This document shows, one piece after another, positions 44,382-55,848 of a stretch of 64,000 bases of DNA. The notes below the pieces were generated by a model. The model was not told the origin of the DNA and did no database searches. It saw nothing but the letters and a program-made list of their open reading frames with translations. Origin of the DNA: Escallonia rubra (lineage: Eukaryota > Streptophyta > Magnoliopsida > Escalloniales > Escalloniaceae); the NCBI GenBank assembly GCA_033065855.1, contig JAVXUO010002826.1, positions 124,001-188,000 of the forward strand, read 5' to 3'. Numbering within the stretch: the first letter of the stretch is position 1; each line of letters opens with the position of its first letter. Both the position numbers and the translations under genes were made by a program.

Positions 44382-45339
44382 TGTAACACCCCGTACTTTT
44401 TCGAGATGTCTAAAGTAGTTATCTGTTGGTCAAAAAAATAAAAGGTCGATAATGTTTTAGCGATAATCGGGAATAGGTATAATATGAAAGGCTAAAATTG
44501 TGTTTGGGGTCAAAATGTAATTTTGAAAAATTTTGGAGTTATTTTGTTAATTTGAAAAGTGTTCGGGCTATTTTGTAATTATAAAAAATAACATGACATG
44601 TGTAAAATTCTTAAGAAAGTTTGTCTTAGAATAGCCACCTCCTACTATTTTATATGGTGACTATACACTTTAATTATAACGTAAGGGATATATATAATTT
44701 TAAGAGATGAGAAAAAAAGGAAAAACAAAGCAAGAAAAGAAAGAACAAAAAGAAAAAGAAAACAGAGAAAGAACATAGCTTCAGCAGAGGGGAAAATTAG
44801 AGAGAGAGAAGGAAGAAGTTGGGAGGAAAACACATAAGAAGAAGAAGGAAAGGAAGAAGTCAGTGAAGAGAAACATGGAAGATCAAAACGGCTTAAGGTA
44901 TGGAACCATAACTGAATTGCAGTCTTTGTGAGCAGGAATTATTATTGTTTTTGAAAGCAAACTAAAGGGGGGTTAGAGGATTAGTTCATATAGAATTGCA
45001 TGTTTGGAATTCAGTAGAATATGTAGAATAGACGAAAATTCATAAAGATAGCAAGGGAGAAAGAGTACACTAAAATCTGTAGAAAAACAGGGGAATGGTG
45101 GAATATGAAATTTCAGAAGTTATGCAATAAATTCAAAGATGTTTAATTGGAATTGTGTGTGTGTGATTACATTTTCACACACTGAGGGGTGATCATGGAA
45201 GAAGGGGGGAGAGAGAGAGAGAGCTCATGGTGTTCAAGTAACTATAGAGAGTGCAATCACACAATGTGAGCACTCTGTAAATGGTATCTCCACGTATATC
45301 ATTTATATATGTGTAAAAGGGTATTTTAGGTATGTTAAT

Positions 45340-46270
45340 ATGTGTGGGGGTGATTAATGTGTGAGCAGTGTGTGTTTTGTGTGTACAGCTGTGTGTGAGT
45401 ACACAATGGGGGGGAGTGTGTATGTGTGTGTGCGCGCGCGCTGCAGTGGTGCTGTAACAGAGGTGGTGTGTGTGTATTTTGGTAGTTCTTCAGTGGTGCT
45501 CTGTGTGTGTGTGTGTTTGTGTCTGTGTGTGTGAGACTACTGCAACAGTGGTGCTCTGTGCTGCTATTGCAGTGGTGCTTTGTGTATGTGTGTGTGTGAC
45601 TGCTGCAGTAGTGGTGGTGTGTGTGGTGCTGCTGCTGCAACAGTGGTGGTGTGTGTGGTGGTGCTGCTGTAACAGTGGTGGTGGTGGTGGTGGTGTGGGT
45701 GGGTGGGTGTGTTAGGGGCTTAGCAATGGTGGAGGTGTGTGTTTTAGTGCTGCAGTAGCAGTGGAAATATGTGTGCGCGTGTGTGTGCGCGCGTGTTTGT
45801 AATGCAGTGGGGTGTTGGGCCTATAAAGCAAGTTCTTAAATTGTTTTGGATACCGCTATGATGTATAGCAGCTTGATTGAGGGTGAGTCTGCAGATAAGT
45901 GTGTGTAAGAACAGAGACTATGCACTGTTCTTTTGGGGAGGGGGGGTTAGGGGTGTTGCAGCAGTGTGTGAATGTGTAAATGGGTGTACACTGGTGTTCT
46001 TGAAGTTGCTATGCAGTGTAGTAACTTAATTATGTGTGTGAGAGAGTGTTTGGAGAGATTGAGCAGAGTGTGTGGAGTGAGTAGGGGGTGTGTACGCAGT
46101 GGACTAGTGTGCGTGAAACGCAATGTGTTTATATGTAATGTGAGTGATTGTGTGTGTAATATGGGGTGCAATTGGTGTGTGTAATGTTTAAGAGTGTGGG
46201 TGGGTGTGGTTGAGTGAAATCTGGGAATACAGTGAGTGGGAATTGCAGGTGTGCGTGTTTGTGTGTGTGA
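45340..46270. repeat. GT-rich simple-sequence expansion
   Basis: Dense TGTGTGTG, GCGCGC and GGTGGTGGT tracts on plus. It corresponds to the CA-rich segment of the array LTRs (about 10860-10980 on the other strand) but is several times longer. Cys/Val- or His/Thr-rich frames here are artefacts. Confidence 0.85.
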
Positions 46271-46974
46271 GGTGAAATAGTTTTTGTGTTTGATCCATAT
46301 GCTTAGAAATAGTAAGTGTAAGCGTCGCTAAAGGCCATTAGTTTTTAAGTATTTTAAACCTTATTTTTGAAGTTCAGTTTTTGCTCAAATTATGGCCAAG
46401 TGCAAAACAGTTAGCTCCTATTATTTTTACGAGACGTACAAAATAAAATTTTTGGGATTTTTTTGAGTACGCGAAGGACGCTAAATAATTATATCGATGA
46501 GAAGGGGTTCTCAATTTATTTAGTATAACAAACCAAGTTATTTTAATCTGAAAACTTTATGAGAACCTTATTTCACTGAGATGTTTCAGCAACTAAAATT
46601 TCGTGTTATTTCGAGTTTGATAGCTATTTTTAGCGAAATCGACTTCTAAGTGCTCGATCCGAACACCAGTTCAGTATTTTCGAGCGAAATTTCCTGAAAC
46701 ACTTTTTTTTAATTCAAATATAACTTCAGATTGCTTAAAATAGGTGTTTTAACGTGATTTTTAGATTTTTTCGATGCGAGGGTCACCACAGGGTGTTTTG
46801 GTAATTTCCACCCAGAGGGGGTGTTTTGGTAATTTTACCTATGAGAGGTACGTTTTAGTAAATTCATACACAATAGGAATATTTTGGTATTTTACTTACG
46901 GAAAGGACGTTCTGGTGATTTAGATGTGAGAGGGGCGTTTTTGGTAATTTTACACGCGAGGGATATTTTTGTAA

Positions 46975-47215
46975 GGAAAAAATTTGGCTGCTACCTGGGT
47001 TGAAAGAATCTTCCTCCTACCCCTCATATAGCGACAAATAATAGTCACTTTATTTTTTCAATGACTTTTATTTAGTGACGCAAAAAACTATTGTTAAGAA
47101 TTGTTGTTGAAAGTGTTAGTAGAAAAGTCACTAGAAACATTTAGTGGCTATTAATTGTCACTATATACGATTGGATGAAGATTCATATAACCTGGATAGC
47201 AGCCAAAGTTTGTTC
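46975..47215. mobile_element. MULE-type MITE, copy 5 (in solo LTR)
   Basis: 241 bp. The TSD TTTTTGTAA is perfect (46966-46974 and 47216-47224). TIRs are GGAAAAAATTTGGCTGCTACC-like and ...GGATAGCAGCCAAAGTTTGTTC. It is nested in the solo LTR, which is nested in the copia gag. Confidence 0.9.
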
Positions 47216-49577
47216 TTTTTGTAATTCTACTACCTGGCGAGTAGGTCATTCTGGGAATATGCATGAGTTAGTATTGAGTTCGTACTATCGTACTATAGAA
47301 TGTATTCTAATAACTAGATTGTTTCGTTTAAGTTAAAACAGAAGGTTTTTTAGGTTATTTTAGCTTCGGACTGAGGTAAGGGTTTATATCTGAATCCTAA
47401 CTAAGGATTTCCGTCCGAATCCTAAATTTATCAACTTACGATCATAGTCTTTCTTTTAAATAGTTGTGACTATTGTTGGACTTTTTTGGTAAGGATTTCT
47501 ATTCGTTCCTTGAAGGTAAGGGATTTCTTCCAAACCATGTAATTTTGATAACTTGTGTCCGTGTATGTTCTTTTGATTCCTTCATGGCTATTTATGAACT
47601 CTGAGTGATGAATTGATATCCGTATGTTTATTTGTCATTAAAACCCTAATATCGAGCCTTAATCGGTTATTTGAATTCATGTCGATTCTCATATCTTATT
47701 ACATACCGAGCATTAGATTATTTGTTGATTAAGTGATTGTTGCCTTCTGTATATTGACATGGGAATATGTTTTGTGGGAGGCGTTATAAGGATGTAGTCT
47801 ATTCTTGCGTGAAACGCATGTTAGTACCTTGATAAAAAGAACTAGTTATTATACATTATGCATATGTACTCCGTATTTTGCATTGTTTGTGTGGCATTGC
47901 CTCTGCCCATGGTCAATATCTTCTGAATTTGTTTACATTGTATCTTAAAATGATTGTTTGAATATCTGATCAAAGGGGATTAAGTTGAGTCTCTTCCCCA
48001 TATTGGTATCAAACCATGTGTGATTGTTTGAAACCCTTCCCCAAATTGCGTTTGAACTATCTATACTCGTTATGAAATCCCGTAAGAAAAAAAATCATTG
48101 TATCTTAAAATAATGGATTTGAAAATAATCTTCAAAATGGTTGTTTTGGTATCTGATCAAAGAGGATTAAGGTGAAACTATTCCTCAATGTTGTTATCAA
48201 ACTGTTTTATGATTGTTTGAAATGTTTTAGAAAATTATCATCGAAGTGACTCTTGAATCGTTTTGTAGTTTCTTCAGTTGTTCGTTGAGTGACCTTACTA
48301 AGTTCTCAACAGCTCACTCTCGTTTGATTCCCTTCTGCAGGTAATGATCAATTGTAGTCCAATCCATCAGTCCAGTCCACTGTATTAGTCCAGTCCATGT
48401 AGATTAGGTCCGATCAATGGTCTAGATTATCTTAAATTATGCAATTTGTCTAAAGGATTTTGAGGAATAATCCATGATTATCCTTGATGTAAAGTAATCC
48501 ATTTTATGGTTAAAAAAATGACTTATCCCGAATCTGGTACATCCTATTTGTGATTTCAGAGATAATAACCAAAATTAGGGTCAGATAATGCCCCGAAATT
48601 TAGAAAAAAAAAAGTATTTTTAATAAATGGGTTGAAGCAGTTCATTTCCGTCAATCTGCGATTTTATCACTTATTCTGACTTATCTCCAGCCATGCAGAT
48701 TTACATTCTTATCAGATTCTATGACCCTGAGCACTGTTAAAATGGGTCTTGGCCTTTAAATTGACTTAGTATACTCCTAGCTTTCAAGTAATACAAATAA
48801 AATTTAAATCATATACACTACCAACTAACACTCAATACAACAAGTTAAACGTTCACTAAATACACTAGATCACATTGTACAAATCCCAAAAATAAGACTA
48901 CAAGTTTAATTGAAACTAAAAGAATATAAAGCAAGATGCTTTTCTACGAAGCCTGCACAATATCTCTGTGCCCACAGTTGTTACTTATTTCTCTTTGTCG
49001 ATCACAACCTGTAAAGGAGCATTAGTTGTACAAATTATTTTCAACAGTGTCTTGAACTAAACCCTTTTAAGCTTGGTTGTTATTCCAGAATTATACATCA
49101 TTAACTTATTTGTCATAATATCAACCTCAACTAGTATGTTTTCGTTAATAGAGAGAATAAAGAAGCATCGCATAGTGTATTTGGATGAAGGAATTCGAAC
49201 TAACATGCATTTTGAAATTTATCCATTTACGAACCTAACATATTTGCAACTTTTAACAGAAGGAAGATGAGGGGCTGGAGGAATTATAGAAGAATATCTG
49301 GGAGAATGCCGAGTCAAGGAGATTAAATAGGAAGATGGCATACTTTAGGATTCTATATAACTAAACTCTCAGTTTCCACCACTATTTTTTAGTAGTAAGT
49401 TTAAGTTTAGTAGTTTAAGTTTTTTTTAGACTGTTAATTTTGGAGAATTTGAGATAAAATCTATTAGAAGCTCTGAAGTTTGTATCAGAATATCCTCTGA
49501 TGCGTTGTGATGTGGTAGGTTAACGATTTGGTAGTTCGGAGTGACAGAGCTCCGAATTTTCAGATCGTTATAAGATC

Positions 49578-49980
49578 GTATTCTCAAAATCTAGCCTTGT
49601 AAGTAAGGAAGAATGATGAACAATTTAAGAAGAAATCTAACCAAGATGGAAGACAAAAGAAGAACAAAGGAAGCTGCTATGTTTGCGAGAAAAAAGGTCA
49701 CTACACCAAACAGTGTAGGCACCGAAAAAGAAAATCCAATGGAAAGGATAGAAAAGTAAACATGGTAGAAAACAATGGAGAAAACTGGATGGTGGTTCGA
49801 TTCTGGCGCCACAGTTTATGTCTGCAAAGACAAGTCGATGTTTAAAACATACGAGAAGTGACTGATGGCCAGAGATGCAAATGGGAAACCATGCATGTGC
49901 CAAGGTTTCTAGCAATGGAACTGTGGAAATCAACTTAACTTCTGGGAGCGAGGAAACTTAGTCTTTTGAATATTCTCTAT
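49578..49980 (+). pseudogene. Copia gag zinc knuckle and protease
   Basis: The reading resumes after the solo LTR. The zinc knuckle CYVCEKKGHYTKQC (49675-49716) keeps the CX2CX4HX4C spacing. The aspartic protease motif WWFDSGATVYVCKDKSMF, with DSGAT at 49799-49813, follows after a frameshift. Stops beyond 49855 break the rest. Confidence 0.8.
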
Positions 49981-50046
49981 GTACTTGAATTAGGAAGAAC
50001 TTAGTTTCTGTTGATTTTCTTTGTTAAAAGGGATTTCGGGTAGCTA

Positions 50047-51154
50047 TTGAGTCTAACAAGGTTATCTTGTCAAAGAATGGTAGCTTTGTGGGGAAAGGAG
50101 TACTCCTGTGATGGAATGTTTAAGTTAAGCATTAATAAAACTACTAGTTCTGCTTATATTGTCGAGTATTCTTCCTTATGGCATGGTCGGTTGGCTCATT
50201 TGAATTTTGATTCTTTAAAGAACATGAAGAAATTGGACTTGATATATTTTAATGATATTTTGGATAAATGCGAAGTATGTGCTAAATCTAAAACCGTTAA
50301 GAAACCTTTTCCTAGCGTTAAAAGATATTCTAAAATTTTAGATTTAGTATATTCTGAGATATGGGACTTAAATGGGGTGCTAACTTGCGGAGGAAAAAGG
50401 TATTTTATAACCGTCGTTGATGACTACACATAGGTACTTATATATTTACCAAAGATGAAGCATTTTCCATGTTCAAGAAATATAAGGCAAAAGTTGCAAA
50501 ATCAACTTAAGCAGAAAATTAAGGTCCTACGTTCTGATAGAGGTGAAAAGTATTTTCTAAATAATTTTACAAATTTCTGTGAGGAACATGGCTTGATTCA
50601 TCAAAATTTTGCACCTTACACACCTCAACAAAATGGCCTGGCCGAAAGGAAACATCGTTCTTTAGGAGAAATGGTTAATTGCATGATAGTTAATGCTAAA
50701 ATACCTCCAAACTTGTGGGGAGAAGCTCTGCTCACTGCATGTTACATTCATAATAGGGTGCCTTCCAAAAGGAATAATGCGAGCCCTTATGAATTGTAGA
50801 AAGGTAAAGAACCTTTCATACTTAAAAGTATGGGGGTGTTTAGCATACTATAGAGTTCCAGATCCTAAAAGGACTACGCTTAGACCAAGGGCTATTAAAA
50901 GTGTATTTGTTGGTTATGCTGAAAATAGCAAGGCCTATAGATTTCTTGATTTGGAGTCTAATGCGATAGTAGAATCTCGAGATGTAGAATTCTTTGGAAA
51001 TAAGTTCTCTACTGGTTATGTCATAAATGATGATTCTCAAAGAAATGGTCCAAATGAACCTTTAGGATTGGGAAGACAACAAAGGGATCAACTTACTGAT
51101 TCAAGAATTCAGTCAGTAGAACCTAGAAGAAGCACTAGAGCAAGGAAAAAGTAA
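50047..51154 (+). pseudogene. Copia integrase remnant
   Basis: The zinc-binding pre-integrase region (LWHGRLAHLNFDSLKN ... CEVCAKSK) is followed by the catalytic core with SEIWDL, ITVVDDYT, LRSDRGEKYF and QQNGLAERKHR. The C-terminal extension WGCLAYYRVPDPKR ... FVGYAENSKAY comes next. There are breaks at 50432 (stop TAG in place of the expected Arg codon) and near 50798. Confidence 0.85.
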
Positions 51155-51289
51155 GGAGTTAAATCCAGATTTTATTTCTCCCCAAAGTATTGTGTTTCTT
51201 GTTGAAGGTGACAAAAATAATAACGTAATTAACAAGTACCCTATCATGTTAAATTTAAAGGATGACTCTAAATCATTTAGTGAAGCTAT

Positions 51290-52830
51290 GTCATCGAGGG
51301 ATGCATCCTTCTAGAAGGAAGCAATTGATGATGAAATGGACTCAATTACGTATAACAACACATTGGTACTAGTTGATTTACCCCAAGGTTCCAAACCCAT
51401 AGGGTGTAAGTGGGTTTCTAGAAGAAAGTACAATTCTAATGGTTCTGTTCAAGCCTTTAAGGCTAGATTAATAGCCAAAGAGTTTAGACAGAAAGAGGGA
51501 ATTGATTAATTCGACACGTATGCACCAGTTGCTTGTATAACTCTCATCATAATTCTTATGGCTGTAGCATCCATTCACCATCTTTATGTTCATCAAATGG
51601 ATGTTAAGACTGCCCTCTTAAATGGAGACTTGAGTGAAGAAGTCTACATGAGCAACCCGAAGGGTTTCTCTTACATGGAAATGAAAAGAAGGTATGCAAG
51701 TTTGTAAAATCATTGTATGGGCTTAAACAAGCACCAAAGTAGTGGCATGAGAAATTTGATTCAGTTAAACTATCTATCGGTTTCAAGCACAACAGTGCAG
51801 ACAGATGTATTTATTCTAAATTCACTACTAACTATGGAGTGATAGTCTGCTTGTATGTTGATGACATGCTAATTTTTAGAGCTAATATGGTTGGAATAAA
51901 TAAGACCAAGAAGTAACTATCTTCGATGTTTAAAATGAAAGATTTGGGTGAGGTAGATACTTTCTTAAGAATAAAAGTAATGAAGCATAGTGGGGTTATG
52001 CTTTGAGTCAATCTCATTACGTTGAGAAAATATTGACTAAGTTTAAACATCTTGGACTTTAAGAGTTTAGTACTCCTCTTGATTCACGTATGAAATTAGG
52101 AAGCGATTTTGGTAGAGCAGTAGCATAACTGGAATATGCTAGTGCTATTGGTAGTTTAATGTATATTATGCATTGCATGAAACCGGATATTGCTTTCTCC
52201 GTCTGTAAACTTAGTAGATTTGCTAGTAACCCTAGTGTAGAACACTAAAAGGCTATTGGCAGAATCTTCAGTTATCTTAAGAAGATCATGTGATCTGCAT
52301 TGTTCTACAATGATATCCGGTTGTATTAGAAAGATACATCGATGCAAGTTGGATCATGAGTATGAGAGATAATAAGTCTACTTCTGATTGGGTATATACC
52401 TCGCAGGAGGAGCAGTTTCTTGGGCAAGTAAGAAATAGACGTGCATACCTCATTTTATTATGGAATCCAAATTTATTGCTCTTGCAGCAAGTGGTAAGGA
52501 AGCATAATGGATTAGAAACTTGTTGTTGGATATGAAGTTATTGCTTAATCTTATGCCTCATATTTCTATTTACTATGATAGTGAAGCCATTTTATGAAGG
52601 GCATATAGTAGTACATGTAATGGTAAGTTTAGACATATAAGTCTAAGACATGAGTTTGTGAAACAATTGATACAAGATGGTGTTATAACAATTGTCTATG
52701 TGAAGTCAAGTAAAAATTTGGCAGATCTTTTTACAAAAGCTTTGTTGAGAGAGCTAGTAAGAATGACATCTTATGAGATGGGGCTAAAACTCATTAAATT
52801 AATCAATAGTAATGGTAACCCAACCTAACA
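51290..52830 (+). pseudogene. Copia RT-RNase H remnant
   Basis: RT signatures appear with several stops: KPIGCKWVSRRKYNSNG, YAPVA, VHQMDVKTALLNGDL and the catalytic LYVDDMLIF near 51850-51880. RNase H follows to ADLFTKALLRELV at about 52720. In-frame stops occur at 51313, 51507 and others, so the element cannot make Pol. Confidence 0.8.
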
Positions 52831-53323
52831 CTAGGAAATGACTAGTTATAAGATAATGGTGAGCTCCTAATAATCAAGTTTTCAGTACCGCCCGTTACGA
52901 TTTGGCGGTTGAGAATTTTCTCTTAATAAAGTATGAGACTATTTTGTAATGTGCTCTAGTAAAGGAAACACATAGCATAGCTTCACTTATATGAACTTAG
53001 AAGTGTTGCCGCTTCCTATGAAAGTTTGGGCTTACTTTCTAAAGAGTTCAAGAAACAGGATATAGCACAAGGCCATAATAGTGCTAAGTTGACTAAGAAT
53101 TTCTCGTTGAAGCAAGAAATATCTATGTGTTCAATAGCTCCGGTTTTATAGTAAAGAGTAACTAGTTTAAAGCTAAGGCCAGTAATAACTCTTATAGAAC
53201 TTTGAGTTATTTACCCTATCGAAGTTTAAATCGAGAGGTACCTCTTTTTATGCATATTAGTTTCTCGTATGTCTTGGCTATAGTTGTTTTAAATCGTTTG
53301 ATGTTTTCAAACAAGTGGGGGAT

Positions 53324-54480
53324 TGTTGGGTTTGTGCGTTTGTTTGAAAATAAGCAAACTCATTTGTCCCACATTACTTGAAAATGGGTTTTGAAAATGG
53401 TTTATAAGTGAAAATGTGCTTTTACAATGTATTTGATAGTAAGGCAAGAGTGTGCTAGTCCCCATGCTACCTCCGCATGGCTGCGCGTTATTAGGCGCAC
53501 TTAGCACATTGCCATGGTCGTGAAAAACGTGATTTATTTTTTAAAAATATTTGTATTTTTTAGAAAGAAAAAATTTTACTGCAAATGTGTGATTTATTTA
53601 AATTTATGTTTTGATTTGTTTCAAATAATTTTTTGGAATTTGCTTATTTTTAAACTATTGTAATTGTTTTTTCCCAACAATTGTGTCCGTCTAAATACAC
53701 CCTTTCAGGTTCTATAAATAGAAAGTTTTTCTGTATTTGCATAACACTTTTTTGCTTGCAATATGAAACTCTTTCATTTTCTGTAACATTACTATAGCCA
53801 AAACATACCAAAGGTAACTCTAAGAGTGTGTTTGGATGAAGGATTTCAAAGTACTTTGAATTTTAAAATTCATTCATTTTAAAATTCGTTGATTTACAAA
53901 TTTATGGAATTACAAATTTAGTGTTTTGGTGATTTTGTAGAAGCGAGTATTTTATGTGTGAATTTCTATTTGAAAATTTGAACTCACATAGTTTGATGGT
54001 GTATGGATACAAACTAATGAGAGATAGTTTTTTTTTATAGAAGAAGATAGCTAAAATTATGGAGACAAAAAAATGCCATTTTATCCCTACATTTGTGGAA
54101 AGGATTTGCCAAATAACTAGTCTGGACTAGTTATTTGTACATAAAATTTTAGCACACCAAATCCCCTTTTCAAATCACTCCTAGAATTTAGTAAATTCAT
54201 CTGATCATAATTCAAACAAGAGATTTTGTGTCATGTATTTTCAAATCCTCTGAAAAAGTGAAATTCCCGGTTCAATTACTTCATCCAAACACACTCTAAG
54301 AGGAATTTTCGAATTTGATGTTTGCAGATTCCCAAAAGACTTTGTTGTATCCTGAAGAATTGTCTGGTGCTAACCTGTCAACAAACTCGATTTCAAGTGG
54401 GGACAGATGAAGCCTTAAAGACAGCGATTACGTGCCTCAAAGTCTTTATTTGTAATTCCGATTTAATCAAATTTCCAATA
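53324..54480 (+). repeat. 3' (shared) LTR of copia element
   Basis: It starts TGTTGGGTTTGTGCG after the polypurine tract and ends AAATTTCCAATA. Without the MITE and its TSD it is about 680 bp, close to the 654 bp of the first LTR. It is also the 5' LTR of the following gag copy. Confidence 0.8.
53824..54296. mobile_element. PIF/Harbinger-like MITE
   Basis: 473 bp. The TIRs are GAGTGTGTTTGGATGAAG and CTTCATCCAAACACACTC, perfect over the 14 outer bases at least. The 3-bp TSD TAA is present (53821-53823 and 54297-54299). TGTGTTTGGATG-type ends with a TAA duplication fit Tourist-like elements. It is inserted in the copia LTR. Confidence 0.85.
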
Positions 54481-55580
54481 ATTTTAAAGCTTTACTTTGT
54501 TCTGCTTTAACGGATTTGGAGTCAATCAAAGTGATGAAATAAGACTTGGTAAAACTGGACCGTTTTGATGGCAACAACTATTGTCTGTGGAAGGATAAAA
54601 TGATGTTTCTCTTCACTATATTGAGGATTTCCTACATTCTGGATTCTGATCTGCCACCCCCACTAGTGGAACCAAGGACTTCTACAGAAGGTGTTCCACA
54701 GATGTCAAAGAAGTTGAGCATGTTAAGAAGGAGAGGAAGAAAATGAAGATGATGAACTTTTGTGTCGTGGACATATTCTGAATGGGTTGTCAGACCGTCT
54801 ATATGATCTATTCACGGAAATTAAATCTTCTCATGATATTTGGAGTGCACTGAATTACGAGTTTAAGGCTGAGGAGAAAGGTATGAATATATACATAATT
54901 GCTCAGTACTTTGATTTTGTTATGGCTGATGATAAGCCTATGTTAGAAAAAGTCCATGCTCTTCAAGTGATTATCAACAAGATTCGAGCCCTAAAAGTTA
55001 TCCTTCCAGAATCCTTTCAAACGGGGGCTATAATTGCGAAATTATATCCTTCTTTGAAGGTTTATCGGAAGAGGTTGTTGCACAAGTCAAAGGACTTCAC
55101 TTTGGAACAGTTTCAGAAACACGTTTGTTTTGAAGAGGAGTCACATAAACGTGACAATAAGGTTATTGTTCCAATTGAGACCAATGTGCACTATGTGGAT
55201 AGGAGCGGATCAAAGTCTAAAAATTCGGCCTTGCAAGTAAGGAGCAATGATGAACAATTTAAGAAAAAAGCTAACCAAGATGGAGGAGAAAAAAGAAGAA
55301 AGGAAGCTGCCATGTTTGCGTGAAAAAAAGGGTCACTATGCAAAACAATGTAGGCACTGAAAAGGAAAATATGATGGAAAGGATGGAAAGGCAAACATGG
55401 TGGAAGACATTATCGCTGCTATGATTTCTGAAGTTAACATAACCATGGAGAAAACTCGATGGTGGTTCTATTCTTGGCGCCACAGTTCACGTCTGCAAAG
55501 ACAAGTATATGTTTAAAACATACAAAGAAGGGACTGATGGCCGAGAGGTGCAAATGAGAAACCATACATGTGCCAAGGTC
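54481..55580 (+). pseudogene. Second copia gag copy, truncated
   Basis: Directly after the shared LTR the gag sequence repeats: KLDRFDGNNYCLWKDKMM, then after a frameshift a 187-codon open stretch (54760-55323) beginning MCRGHILNGLSDRLYDLF. The zinc knuckle CHVCVKKGHYAKQC is broken by one extra A in the run at 55323-55329. Homology to the first copy continues into the protease region and ends near 55578. This is the longest open gag stretch of the family in the window. Confidence 0.8.
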
Positions 55581-55848
55581 TTTTTAAGCATTTTATCTTT
55601 ATGATTTTTTTTCCGGATAACAAACATGAGTTATGTTTAGCCTACAAAGAAAGCTCTTATAGAACCATATATGAAAGTTCTAACATAAGGCTAAATGTTA
55701 CGGAGGACTATGTTATCAATGTTTTATTTTCACCTTACCATGTAGCCACGAGCAAAGTAAAAACTAAAAAGCAGACAACTGCTGGATAATTAACGAAACG
55801 ATGAAACTATAATTTGTCGCGGACATTAGGGTGCATATATATTAGAAA
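55581..55848. other. Flank between copia and MULE
   Basis: No recognised gene. The 73-codon frame 55568-55789 has no known motif. The last nine bases are the left TSD of the MULE. Confidence 0.4.

Larger units (their letters stand above)
44382..49572 (+). mobile_element. 5.2-kb solo LTR related to the LARD-like array
   Basis: It starts TGTAACACCCCGTACTTTT and ends TTTTCAGATCGTTATA. The TSD AGATC is perfect (44377-44381 and 49573-49577). It resembles the minus strand of the 8628-24146 LTRs: the GTTAACGA...TTCGG...GAGCTCCGAATTTT terminus, the GACCTTACT...CTGCAGGT.ATGATCA block near 48290-48355, and the GCTCGATCCGAACACC block near 46650. It is longer because of a GT-rich expansion (45340-46270), a MITE (46975-47215) and extra sequence at 48400-49480. 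No internal region or PBS follows, hence solo. Confidence 0.8.
43012..54480 (+). mobile_element. Decayed Ty1/copia element with both LTRs
   Basis: The LTRs are 43012-43665 and 53324-54480, the latter enlarged by a MITE. The internal order is gag, CCHC knuckle, protease, integrase, RT, RNase H, polypurine tract (AAGTGGGGGA at 53314). All frames are broken, so it is dead. A 5.2-kb solo LTR sits in gag (44382-49572). The right LTR leads directly into another gag copy, giving an LTR-internal-LTR-internal arrangement. It is the same family as the minus-strand element at 31238-35510. Confidence 0.85.

Noticed and set aside
45335-45715. Long frames rich in Cys/Val (+) or His/Thr (-)
   Set aside because: They are produced by GTGTGT and GGTGGT simple repeats in the solo LTR and have no start context or domain.
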